DNA of 63,383 bases. It comes from Gemmatimonadota bacterium (GTDB taxonomy: Bacteria > Gemmatimonadota > Gemmatimonadetes > Gemmatimonadales > GWC2-71-9). The DNA is taken from positions 1-63,383 of the forward strand of contig JAPULZ010000159.1 in assembly GCA_027294455.1 (NCBI GenBank). Reading direction: 5' to 3'. Shown in pieces: positions 33,529 to 41,457 of the stretch. A program made the position numbers and the translations under genes. Below the pieces are notes generated by a model. That model saw nothing but the letters and a program-made list of their open reading frames with translations, searched no databases and was not told the origin of the DNA. Within the stretch, counting starts at the first letter, position 1. Each line of letters opens with the position of its first letter.

Positions 33529-35415
33529 TTGGTTAACGCACACGACATGAGCCATTCGTCGCGATTCCTGGGAGATCCGGTGCCCTTTGCCGGGGCCCCA
33601 TCGACGGCGCAGGACAACAGATATATGCGATCCGAGCACATCCTTGGTCTCATCCTGGCCCGTATCGTCGACCTCATGCGGGCGAAGCGCCCCGACAGGG
33701 AAGCCCAGCGGGCGGCACTCCATGCGCTGGTACGACACACCAATGAGGTGAGCTCGACGGTGAGATTGCAGGACAACGTGCTGTCGGTGGAGGGATGCCC
33801 CGTCCCGACGGACCTGGCCCATGTGCGGGATTTCATCGAGTGCATGCGGGCACACGGCATTGCCGAGATCCGCATCGCCCACTCCCCCGCCCCCCTCGAT
33901 TTGATCGACGTGCTTCGGGTCATCGCCTCGGATCCCGGCGATCGGACCGCCCGAGAACGACTCCACCGGGCCGAAGAGAGCACCGTCCACATCGTGGGCA
34001 TCGAGGCGGCCCGGAGCATCCAAGAACGCAGGGCGGTCCGCGTCACCCAGGCCGTGAAGCGGGCGCCGGCGCCGCCTGCCCCCGCGCCCCCCCCTGTCGT
34101 CGCCGCGACCCCGGAGCAGCAACCCCCACGCGTATCCGACGCCGCCCGCGCCGGAAGCTCCCCCCGGCGCGAGACCATCTCGGGACTCATTCCGGCTGAG
34201 GACGGGGCGGCCTACAACCTGATGCTCGAGCTCACCGAAGAGCCGGCGGCGCGACTCACACGGGCGACGTCGAGCTTGCAGGCCGTGCAGGACCCGGACG
34301 AGCTCTCCAAGAACCTGATCCAACTGACGGCGGGAATAGCCAACGCGGCCAGGGACGAGCGCGTCCACGAGGCCATCGAGGCCATGATCGTCCTGGTGCA
34401 GAACGAAGCCGCCGAGGAACGGGACGTCTTCCGCCTCCGATACGGAGTGGCCCTCCAACGGGTGCTGGACGACGTCGTGTTGGAGCCGTTCGTGCCGTTC
34501 CTGATCGACGAGGTGTATGCGCAGGATGTCGCCACCATCATGCGCCGAGCCGGCGCCATCGGCACGCGGTTGCTGCTCAAGTACCTGGTCGACGCCGACA
34601 CGTTCGCCGAGCGGCGCGCGTTCATGGAGGCGCTCGTCCAGATCGAGAGTGGCAAGGACATCGTGGTGAGCGTCCTCAACCACCAGGAGTGGTACGTGGT
34701 CCGGAACATCGCAGATTTGGTTGGCGAGCTGCGCATCAGCGAGGGTGTGCCCGCCCTCGGCAGGGTCGTCAAACACCCCGATGTCCGGGTCCGGCGCGCG
34801 GCGGCCATCGCCCTGGCCAAGATCGGCGCCTCCGAAGGGGTGCGCTTCCTGAACCAGGCCCTGCGCGACAGCGACCGGGACGTCCGGCTCGGCGTGCTCG
34901 AACACATGCGGGGCCGCGGGCTCGCCTCCCTGGGGATGCTGCTGGTCAACATCGCCGATACTGAGCATGACCCCGACCTACGGGCAGAATGCTTTCGTGC
35001 CTTGGGCCGCATCGGCACCCCGGACGCCGTGCGCGCGCTCATCGATGAGTCCAAGCCCGGCAAGTTCCTCCTGGCCCGTCATTCGGTGGGCACGCGAGTC
35101 GCCGTGGTCGAGGGTCTGTCCCTGGCCGGCGGCCCCGCCGCCAAGGAAGCCCTCCAGGAGCTGGCCCGTGGCCGAGGGAAACAGATCCGGGAAGCGGCCC
35201 AGCAAGGTCTGCGGGAACTGGGCATCGATCGCGGGGCGGAAGGCGCTACCGGTACCGCGGCCATTCGACTCGAACGCCGCGAGGGTCGAGACCGTCGCGA
35301 CGACATTCGGCGGAAGGGCGATCGGCTCCCGAGCGGAGAAGGCATCCGGTGGACGATGCCCGAACACCGCAGCGGCCTCGATCGGCGCACGGGCCTCGAG
35401 CGTCGCCTGTTCTAA
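33529..35415 (+). CDS. HEAT-repeat protein with Arg-rich tail
   Basis: This is a protein of about 628 aa. An N-terminal domain (about 30-165) holds RSEHILGLILARIVDLMRAK, followed by a Pro/Ala linker with PAPPAPAPPPVV. A helical domain follows, then HEAT-type repeats near 430-580, such as PALGRVVKHPDVRVRRAAAI and RFLNQALRDSDRDVRLGVLE. The tail is full of ERR/DRR motifs (LERREGRDRRDD, LDRRTGLERRLF). HEAT repeats bind other proteins, and the partner is unknown. I chose TTG 33529 because AAGGA lies 8 bp upstream; ATG 33547 is the alternative. The small Arg-rich protein at 37048 has the same motif style at its N-terminus. Confidence 0.8.
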   Translation: MVNAHDMSHSSRFLGDPVPFAGAPSTAQDNRYMRSEHILGLILARIVDLMRAKRPDREAQRAALHALVRHTNEVSSTVRLQDNVLSVEGCPVPTDLAHVRDFIECMRAHGIAEIRIAHSPAPLDLIDVLRVIASDPGDRTARERLHRAEESTVHIVGIEAARSIQERRAVRVTQAVKRAPAPPAPAPPPVVAATPEQQPPRVSDAARAGSSPRRETISGLIPAEDGAAYNLMLELTEEPAARLTRATSSLQAVQDPDELSKNLIQLTAGIANAARDERVHEAIEAMIVLVQNEAAEERDVFRLRYGVALQRVLDDVVLEPFVPFLIDEVYAQDVATIMRRAGAIGTRLLLKYLVDADTFAERRAFMEALVQIESGKDIVVSVLNHQEWYVVRNIADLVGELRISEGVPALGRVVKHPDVRVRRAAAIALAKIGASEGVRFLNQALRDSDRDVRLGVLEHMRGRGLASLGMLLVNIADTEHDPDLRAECFRALGRIGTPDAVRALIDESKPGKFLLARHSVGTRVAVVEGLSLAGGPAAKEALQELARGRGKQIREAAQQGLRELGIDRGAEGATGTAAIRLERREGRDRRDDIRRKGDRLPSGEGIRWTMPEHRSGLDRRTGLERRLF

Positions 35416-35495
35416 GGCCAGGACGAAACCAGCAAGTCCTAACACCGCGCGGGTGTTGCGCGCAGCACGGCACTCTCCCCCCTGACTCAATATCA

Positions 35496-35540
35496 ACTAT
35501 ACTGCTATAGTGTAATACAAGTCATTTCTCAAAGTATAAT
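35496..35540 (+). promoter_or_regulatory. Relict operator and -10 box before an ADOP remnant
   Basis: ACTATA-CTGC-TATAGT (35496-35511) is a perfect AT-rich dyad, and TATAAT lies at 35535-35540. They directly precede the decayed permease fragment, so they are probably what is left of the control region of a lost PadR-ADOP module. They could still act on the rhodanese gene at 35918. Confidence 0.4.
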
Positions 35541-35548
35541 GCCGCGAA

Positions 35549-35880
35549 TTTGAAAGGCCCCAACCCGCTGACCGGACAAATCATCGAACAGGTACGGGCG
35601 TTCGACCCCAATCGATCCGTAACCCGCGTGCAAACCCTCGAAGAGCTCCGTGCAGACAGCATCGCCCCACCACGTTTGAACGCCACCTTGTTCGCAATTT
35701 TCGCGGGCTCGCCCTGATCATCACGACGGTGGGCATTGCCTGGTCTTGCGGGAGGGTGCCGTGTTGGCACTGATTGCATTGGGCATCGGCGGCGTCGGCG
35801 CGGTGGCCATCGCCGCCTCGCTGGGGCCGGCCCGAAGCGCGACCGGCGTGGATCCGATGAAGGCCTTGCGGGCCGAATGA
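35549..35880 (+). pseudogene. Decayed C-terminal fragment of a fifth ADOP permease
   Basis: Translation gives the end of an ADOP permease in pieces. One frame reads LTGQIIEQVRAFDPNRSVTR, VQTLEELRADSIAPPRLNAT and LFAIFAG, matching the periplasmic-to-membrane border of the second half. A 1-bp frame change near 35704 leads to LALIITTVGIA, the next helix. Then a deletion removes the middle of the FtsX domain, and the final helix and tail follow (ALIALGIGGVGAVAIAASLG, then ATGVDPMKALRAE and a stop). The last part agrees with the tails of the intact copies (VDPIMALRAEQ, VDPLESLRAE). No start codon, prefix domain or PadR gene remains. Confidence 0.82.
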
Positions 35881-35917
35881 GCGTGGCCCGTTTGAAAACT
35901 CGAACGGAGGTAACTCA

Positions 35918-36811
35918 ATGAGCGCCAGAACCAGCACACTCCTCGCGGCGGTCGTCGTCTCGACGAGCTGCGCCACGGCACAGGCACAAGACGTTCTCGT
36001 TTCGACGGAATGGCTGGCCGAGCATCTCGATGATCCGACGGTCGTGGTCCTCCACGTCGCCATGGGACATGAGGCCATGCCCGAAGCGTTCATTCCGGGC
36101 GCCACGTTCATCGATTACCACACGATCGCCGTGGAGGTGGACGGATTGTCCACCGAGTTACCGCCGATCCCCGACCTCGAGGAAGCGTTTCGGTCGGTGG
36201 GCGTGTCGAATGACCAGCACGTGGTCGTGTATGGATCGGGCTCCGCGCACCTCGCCGCCCGGGTCTTCATGACCCTCGAATACCTCGGCCATCGCGGTAA
36301 GGCGTCGGTCCTCGACGGCGGCATGGAATACTGGACGTTTCAGCAACGCGAGACCGTCCCGGGACAGACGATGCGCCCCCGGGGATCCTTCACTGCCAGC
36401 GTGCGGGACGACGTGGTCATCTCGGCGGACGAGCTGGCATCCAAGCTCGACGATCCCAGCGTGACGCTCATTGACGCGCGCCCCGCGCCGGAATACACCG
36501 GTGAGCGCCCGCTCAGGAATCCCCGAAGCGGCCACCTGCCGGGTGCCTACAACCTGTACTGGGAAGACCTGCTGGTGTCGGCAGAAGAACCGCGCTTGAA
36601 GAGCATGGCCGACGTGCAGGCACGCTTCGATGAAGCCGGTGCATCGACCGACGGCCTCGTGGTGAGCTATTGCCAGATCGGCATGCGGGCGAGCTACACG
36701 TATTTCATCTCGCGCTACCTCGGCTACGATGCACGATTCTACGACGGATCGTGGGCAGAGTGGTCGAGGCGAGACGAGTTGCCCTTGGCCACCGGTGTAG
36801 ATCGACGCTAG
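35918..36811 (+). CDS. Secreted rhodanese / mercaptopyruvate-type sulfurtransferase
   Basis: This 297-aa protein has a signal peptide (about 1-24, LLAAVVVSTSCATAQAQ) and two tandem rhodanese domains. The first (about 27-150) is inactive, as is usual. The second has the active-site loop VSYCQIGMRASYTY with the catalytic Cys near residue 250. LIDARPAPEYTGERP and SGHLPGAYNLYWED are typical. It transfers sulfur from thiosulfate or 3-mercaptopyruvate to an acceptor, here outside the cytoplasm. GGAGG lies 7 bp before the ATG. It follows the ADOP remnant by 37 bp and is backed by a strong hairpin at 36830-36853. Confidence 0.9.
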   Translation: MSARTSTLLAAVVVSTSCATAQAQDVLVSTEWLAEHLDDPTVVVLHVAMGHEAMPEAFIPGATFIDYHTIAVEVDGLSTELPPIPDLEEAFRSVGVSNDQHVVVYGSGSAHLAARVFMTLEYLGHRGKASVLDGGMEYWTFQQRETVPGQTMRPRGSFTASVRDDVVISADELASKLDDPSVTLIDARPAPEYTGERPLRNPRSGHLPGAYNLYWEDLLVSAEEPRLKSMADVQARFDEAGASTDGLVVSYCQIGMRASYTYFISRYLGYDARFYDGSWAEWSRRDELPLATGVDRR

Positions 36812-36823
36812 CCCCCCTGAGGC

Positions 36824-36873
36824 GGGGGCGGGTGTGGCGGCCCTGCCACACCCACCCCGTCCTGGCTTCTTTT
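36824..36873 (+). terminator. Probable terminator after the rhodanese gene
   Basis: A perfect 9-bp stem GGGTGTGGC / GCCACACCC (36830-36853) with a 6-base loop is extended by G-run/C-run pairing on either side. A T-rich stretch CTTCTTTT follows at 36866-36873. The T-tract is displaced by about 12 bases, so it is not a perfect intrinsic terminator. Confidence 0.5.
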
Positions 36874-37047
36874 CCCTGACAGCCCCATAATTACATGCTG
36901 TGTGGGAGGAACTCGAGTGCGTCCTCGCCCCCCAGGCACACCGGGGTCGTCCTGCGCGAGCGCTGCTGTGTCCCCGAGAGCCACCGACTGGCACGGCATT
37001 GGCAGGTAACAACCCGTCCGCAACCGCACCATAAGGACTTGGAACGC

Positions 37048-37569
37048 ATGTCGTCTACCACACAGAGACCTAGCTCCGAACGACGCGGACCCTCCCGGCG
37101 GGGAACTGAGCGGCGGGGGGCCGTTGCTCCACCCTCGGGAGGCGTCGAACGGCGCGAAGAGCTCGATCGACGGGGACTCTGGCGCCGGGCGGCGGATACG
37201 CCCCACGTTCCGTCCGAGGAGGAGTACGCCCGATGGGGTACCGCGCTGCGTTCCCTGGGACCGCAGATCACGCGGTGCGTGCAGCTCACCGATTTCGTGG
37301 ATGAAGCACCCGAATTGCTCGTACGGCTACGTACCGCTACCAAGATGGAAGATTGGGAGCAGGTGTGCGTTTTGGCCGGCAACCTCGAGCGAGCCGGGCT
37401 GCGCATCAGCTCGAGCCACGTGAGCCACGACGCGCGCCGCGTGCAACACGAAGTGGCCTCCATGCCGGACCACGGCTCCGTAGTGCCCGCCCTGGATCAG
37501 CTGGAGGTCGCCGTCCAGCGGACCAACAAGCTGATCAATGAAGCACTGGACGGAGGGGTCCCGGAGTAG
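37048..37569 (+). CDS. Small Arg-rich protein with possible degenerate HPt-like domain
   Basis: This is a 173-aa protein. The first 50 residues are an Arg-rich, disordered stretch with repeated ERR/RRG motifs (SSERRGPSRRGTERRG, GGVERREELDRRGLWRR). Residues about 70-170 are helical. The segment DWEQVCVLAGNLERAGLRIS lines up loosely with HPt domains (AHxLKGxxxxxG), but the phosphorylatable His is missing. I do not recognise it with confidence. The ATG was chosen because AAGGA lies 10 bp upstream. It is convergent with the M23 peptidase gene, and its motif style matches the tail of the HEAT protein at 33529. Confidence 0.65.
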   Translation: MSSTTQRPSSERRGPSRRGTERRGAVAPPSGGVERREELDRRGLWRRAADTPHVPSEEEYARWGTALRSLGPQITRCVQLTDFVDEAPELLVRLRTATKMEDWEQVCVLAGNLERAGLRISSSHVSHDARRVQHEVASMPDHGSVVPALDQLEVAVQRTNKLINEALDGGVPE

Positions 37570-37586
37570 CGGCCCTTCCCACCCCG

Positions 37587-38717
37587 TCAGCGAAACTCCA
37601 CGATCATGTTCGCGAGAGGCAACTCACGTCCACGTGGCTGGGGCGTCATCATCTCTGGCGGAGCACCAGTCCGCGCGGCGCGCCCCGTGAGCATGAAGCG
37701 GTCGAGCACATAGGGCACGCCCTCGGAGCCCAGCGGTGCTATGGCATCCGCCACGTGAAAATGCAGATGCGGTTCCGTCGAGTTTCCCGAGTTCCCGACC
37801 AATCCCAACACTTGCCCCCGACGGACCCGATCTCCGGGAGCCACCACGATGCTCCCCGGCTGGAGGTGGGCGTAAAACGCATAGTGCCCGTCACCGATAT
37901 CCAGCACGACGTAGTTGCCGCCCACAGTCTCCAACGTGATCGGCACGGCCCGGGAGTCGATCCCGGGCACGTTCTCCGGGATGGAGTCCTTGACTTCGAC
38001 GACGATCCCGTCCGCGACCGCCAGGGCATCGGCTCCCCAGGCGTGATAGTTCGCGTTGTCTTCCCGATCTCCCGTGTGGGTCGCCCCGTCGACGATCTGC
38101 ACCCAGTCGATGGCGAAGCGCTGGGCAATGCGCGCCCGTCCCCCAACTGGAATGAGCGCCCGCCGATGGCCGGTGACGTTATCGGGACCATTGAAGGCAA
38201 ACCAGTTGGCTCCGCGCAACGGCGCACTGATCACGACGGCGGGCGGCCCCGGCTCCACGCCTTCGGTATCCACCGTCGCCTCGACTCGCTGGCCGTCGTC
38301 ATCCCTGCTCTCGAACGTCAACCGGTGCTCGAGCGACCAGGGAAGCGATCCCGCGTCATCGAGGGACACCCACATGAAGACGACCGCACGAGCGCCTCCG
38401 GCGATCTTGTGGGGGTCCGCCGCATCAGGGGCGAAACCGGGCCGGCGGAGGTTGGCGGCGAGTACTTCGCCGCTGTACTCCACCAAGGTTGTCCGGTCGC
38501 CGGCATTCATGGCGGCCACACCAGTCAATGCCATCTCCTGTCGCCCGAAGTTCGTCACGTGCAGCTCGTAGACGAGGTGAATCTTTCCAGCGGCGGCAAA
38601 CGGCGCCGGCGCCATCGGGATGCGCACGTCCACCGGCAACGAGATCTGGGCCGTGAGCGGACCAGCAGCGAAGAGACCGGCGATTGCCAGCGCGGAGCCA
38701 AATCCATAGTGGTTCAT
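37587..38717 (-). CDS. Secreted M23 family metallopeptidase (LytM-like)
   Basis: This is a 376-aa protein. A signal peptide (about 1-24, ending LTAQ) is followed by a beta-rich domain (about 25-190) and a C-terminal LytM domain (about 205-345). Zinc ligands are visible in NYHAWGADALAV and EPHLHFHV, and HYAFYAHLQPGSI lies between. It probably cleaves peptide bridges of the cell wall or acts on another periplasmic peptide. GGGGAG precedes the ATG at 38717 by 7 bp. The 7-bp-periodic element 38741-38801 lies in its upstream region. Confidence 0.88.
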   Translation of the reverse strand: MNHYGFGSALAIAGLFAAGPLTAQISLPVDVRIPMAPAPFAAAGKIHLVYELHVTNFGRQEMALTGVAAMNAGDRTTLVEYSGEVLAANLRRPGFAPDAADPHKIAGGARAVVFMWVSLDDAGSLPWSLEHRLTFESRDDDGQRVEATVDTEGVEPGPPAVVISAPLRGANWFAFNGPDNVTGHRRALIPVGGRARIAQRFAIDWVQIVDGATHTGDREDNANYHAWGADALAVADGIVVEVKDSIPENVPGIDSRAVPITLETVGGNYVVLDIGDGHYAFYAHLQPGSIVVAPGDRVRRGQVLGLVGNSGNSTEPHLHFHVADAIAPLGSEGVPYVLDRFMLTGRAARTGAPPEMMTPQPRGRELPLANMIVEFR

Positions 38718-38740
38718 GCGTATTCTCCCCGAAAGCACAA

Positions 38741-38801
38741 TACTCAGTTTTCAGTACTCGGTGTTTCTCACCCAGCCGCCCACTGAGTACTGAATAATGA
38801 A
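38741..38801. repeat. Inverted pair of degenerate 7-bp repeats
   Basis: The left side reads TACTCAG, TTTTCAG, TACTCGG in 7-bp steps. The right side reads CTGAGTA, CTGAATA, ATGAATT, its inverted version. The arms 38750-38763 and 38781-38794 pair at 13 of 14 positions (G-T at the odd one), giving a hairpin with a 17-base loop. It fills the gap between the M23 and metalloprotease genes. Confidence 0.75.
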
Positions 38802-41345
38802 TTACCAGTGCCACTGATCGAACCAAGAACACATCGGCTCCAACCTACCCAGCCAATCCATCGCCGGCTCACCAATCGGCGCTCCCGGCGGCGCGACCGC
38901 CGTCGCCGGCGCGGTAAAAGTCTCCGCCGGGCTCTGCAAGAACCGGGCGATGTCTCGGGCCAGCTGCGCGTAATGGGCCACGTGGGCGTCGCTCACATCA
39001 CCCGCCGAGGCCACGAGCTGATCGCGCAACCGCTCGAGGCGCAGACCGGCCACGGCACGAACCTGCGGCATGGAGGCGCCACGCGCCAGCGCAAGCAGCT
39101 CCTCGACCAGCACGTGCCCCACCGCACGACTCACTTCCGCCTCGTACGAGTTCGCCGCCGCCGCGCTGAACGTCGCCAAGAACAGCTGGTCGATGACTTC
39201 CTCGAGTCCGGGGAGCGTTGGATCAAGGGCACTCTGCTCCACCAGTCGCGCAGCACGTTGTGCATTGAGCAGGTTCCCGATGGTGTGCTCGGCCAGTACG
39301 ACGGCAGGCGTGATGGCATCGAACATGGACCCGGTGTACCGGGGAAACAGCTCGCGAGTTCGGCCGAAGCCCGTTGGCCGCGGGGGCAACTTGCTCAGCA
39401 ACTCGGTGGGCAGCACCAGCTCCGACGGATCGATGACAGCCAGCAGGGCCCGCAGCGCAGCACGCTGCTCGTCGGCCGGCACGGGGTGCATCGGCTCGCG
39501 TCCGTCTCCCCGAAGTGCGTAGATGTAGTGCATCCCGCCGAGTGCGGAGGCAGCGGCGGCGATTTGGTATCGGTGGTGCATGTAGAGAGGGACGAGGACC
39601 TCTTCCATGGTCGCCATCGGCATGCCGCGCTTGATGGCGTTTTCGCCGAACCGCGACAGGGCGACGCGGCGGACCTCCATCATGCGCGTCAACTCCGCCG
39701 CCGCATCGGTCCCATTGGACCACTGGTCGACTTTCGGGTTTGCGCTCACGTCCTGGTTGGTCATGTACCGGATGTCGCGGTCCCAGGCGTCGTCCAGAAT
39801 TTGTTGCAAGGCCACGTCTTCGTCGGTGCCGTCGGGAAAATCTTGATACCCATACGCGATGGCCACGCCGTCCCACTCCCCGATTTCCCGCTCATACACG
39901 GCCGAGAAATCGAAACTTCCGTCGGCGTTCAACGTGATCAGTGGATGGGGATAGTCCAGCACCGAGATCCGTCCGACCCGACTGTCGTAGTAGTTGTGGC
40001 CGAGGCCGATCGTGTGCCCGACCTCGTGAGCCGACAGTTGGCTGATCCGCGCCAACGCCCATTCGGCGAGCTCGGGCGGTGTCTCGTCGCCCGTGACGTA
40101 GGGAGCCAGCAGCCCCTCGGCGATCATGTAATCCTGGCGGACCCGCAGTGAACCGAGGGTCACGACGCCCTTGATGATTTCTCCCGTCCGGGGGTCCGTC
40201 ACCGATCCCCCGTAACTCCAGCCTCTGGTCGAGCGGTGTGTCCAGTTGATGACGTTGTAGCGAATGTCGAGCTGGCTGGCACCTTCGGGCAACATCTCCA
40301 CCTGAAACGCGTTGCGGTATCCGGCCACTGCGAAAGCATCGTTCCACCACCGGGCGCCTTCGAGCAGGGCGGAGCGAATCGGTTCCGGGGTGCCGGGGTC
40401 CAGGTAGTACACGATGGGCTCCACCGGGTCGCTCACCGCGGCGGACGGGTTCTGCTTCTCCAACCGGTGGCGCCGGATGAAGCGCTGCGTCAAGGGCGAC
40501 CCGAGGGGGGCCGAATAGTCTTCATAGGTGAACGCGCCGTAGCCCGATCGCGGGTCGAACCTCCGCGGCGTGTAGTTGTCGTCGGGAAGCTGCACGAAGG
40601 AATGATGCACGCGCATGCTGGCGGCGTCGCCGGTAGCAGCTACGCGCCCGACACCCTCGAACCCGCCGCCCCCGCCCCCGAAACCACCGCCGCCGCCACC
40701 GTCACCGGGCTGGCGCACGAACGTCAGCTCGACTTCCATCTCGGTGTTTTGCGGGAAGCCCGCGGTCATCGGCATATACACCGAACTGCGGCTTGCATCC
40801 AACTGGTACGTTCCCGGGTCCAAGCGGGACGCGATGTTGTGCGTGTCACGAATCAAGAAACTGGCCATATCGACCAGCACACGTTCCCCGGTCTCCGCGG
40901 CGGCGGTGAAGCCCCACAACACCGACCTGGCGAATCCGTCCGTCACGGCCCGGACCTCGGCGGGGTTGTCGCTGGAGGCCCGGAAACGGTAATTCGGCTG
41001 GACCATCAAGATCTTGCGGCCCACGCGTTCGAATTCGACGATGCGCGATCCACCCAACTGTCCGCGATCGAGGCCGATGTCGTTGGAACCGAGGCCGGCG
41101 GCGAGGCCGCCCATGTGTAACACTTCCGTATCGAAGCGCGAGATCTCCATCCACAGCTGGCCGGCCTCCTCATCCCAGAACAAGGGAAAGAAGCCGTCGA
41201 TGCGCTGCATGCCGGCCGTCTTGTCCTCGATGGATGGTAGGGGACCAGCATCGGCTTCCTGCCGGCCGGCCTGCGCCATGCCGGCAGTGGGAAGAACGAG
41301 AACGGCGCAGCTGAGGGCGATCACACGAGTGCTCGGTCCAAACAT
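38802..41345 (-). CDS. Zinc-dependent metalloprotease (DUF5117/DUF4953 type), secreted
   Basis: This 847-aa protein starts with a signal peptide (about 1-25, ALSCAVLVLPTAGMAQAG). A DUF5117-like region follows (GFFPLFWDEEAGQLWMEI at about 50-67). A glycine loop (GDGGGGGGFGGGGGGFEG) lies near 213-230. The metzincin-type zinc site is SAHEVGHTIGLGHN at about 440, where the two His and Glu of HExxH are followed by a third His, as in the HExxHxxGxxH arrangement. Its natural substrate is unknown. AAGGAGG lies 4 bp before the ATG. It is downstream of ADOP module 4 on the same strand with a 112-bp gap. Confidence 0.88.
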   Translation of the reverse strand: MFGPSTRVIALSCAVLVLPTAGMAQAGRQEADAGPLPSIEDKTAGMQRIDGFFPLFWDEEAGQLWMEISRFDTEVLHMGGLAAGLGSNDIGLDRGQLGGSRIVEFERVGRKILMVQPNYRFRASSDNPAEVRAVTDGFARSVLWGFTAAAETGERVLVDMASFLIRDTHNIASRLDPGTYQLDASRSSVYMPMTAGFPQNTEMEVELTFVRQPGDGGGGGGFGGGGGGFEGVGRVAATGDAASMRVHHSFVQLPDDNYTPRRFDPRSGYGAFTYEDYSAPLGSPLTQRFIRRHRLEKQNPSAAVSDPVEPIVYYLDPGTPEPIRSALLEGARWWNDAFAVAGYRNAFQVEMLPEGASQLDIRYNVINWTHRSTRGWSYGGSVTDPRTGEIIKGVVTLGSLRVRQDYMIAEGLLAPYVTGDETPPELAEWALARISQLSAHEVGHTIGLGHNYYDSRVGRISVLDYPHPLITLNADGSFDFSAVYEREIGEWDGVAIAYGYQDFPDGTDEDVALQQILDDAWDRDIRYMTNQDVSANPKVDQWSNGTDAAAELTRMMEVRRVALSRFGENAIKRGMPMATMEEVLVPLYMHHRYQIAAAASALGGMHYIYALRGDGREPMHPVPADEQRAALRALLAVIDPSELVLPTELLSKLPPRPTGFGRTRELFPRYTGSMFDAITPAVVLAEHTIGNLLNAQRAARLVEQSALDPTLPGLEEVIDQLFLATFSAAAANSYEAEVSRAVGHVLVEELLALARGASMPQVRAVAGLRLERLRDQLVASAGDVSDAHVAHYAQLARDIARFLQSPAETFTAPATAVAPPGAPIGEPAMDWLGRLEPMCSWFDQWHW

Positions 41346-41368
41346 GGGGCCTCCTTGAGGGCGCTATG

Positions 41369-41396
41369 GAACGTAGAACGTGGAAAATAGAGCATG
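41369..41396. repeat. Degenerate 7-bp repeat
   Basis: GAACGTA and GAACGTG are followed in the same 7-bp step by GAAAATA and GAGCATG. The element lies just upstream of the metalloprotease ribosome-binding site. It resembles the heptamer stretches at 16641 and 38741 in period but not in unit sequence. Confidence 0.55.
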
Positions 41397-41457
41397 GGAA
41401 CACGAGAACACCAGGAGGCCCGATGTTCTCACGCTCGAATACTTTGTGGCTGTGGTT

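Noticed and set aside
35441-35457. AACACC-GCGCG-GGTGTT hairpin after the HEAT gene as terminator
   Set aside because: The stem is only 6 bp and no T-tract follows, so I do not call it a terminator.
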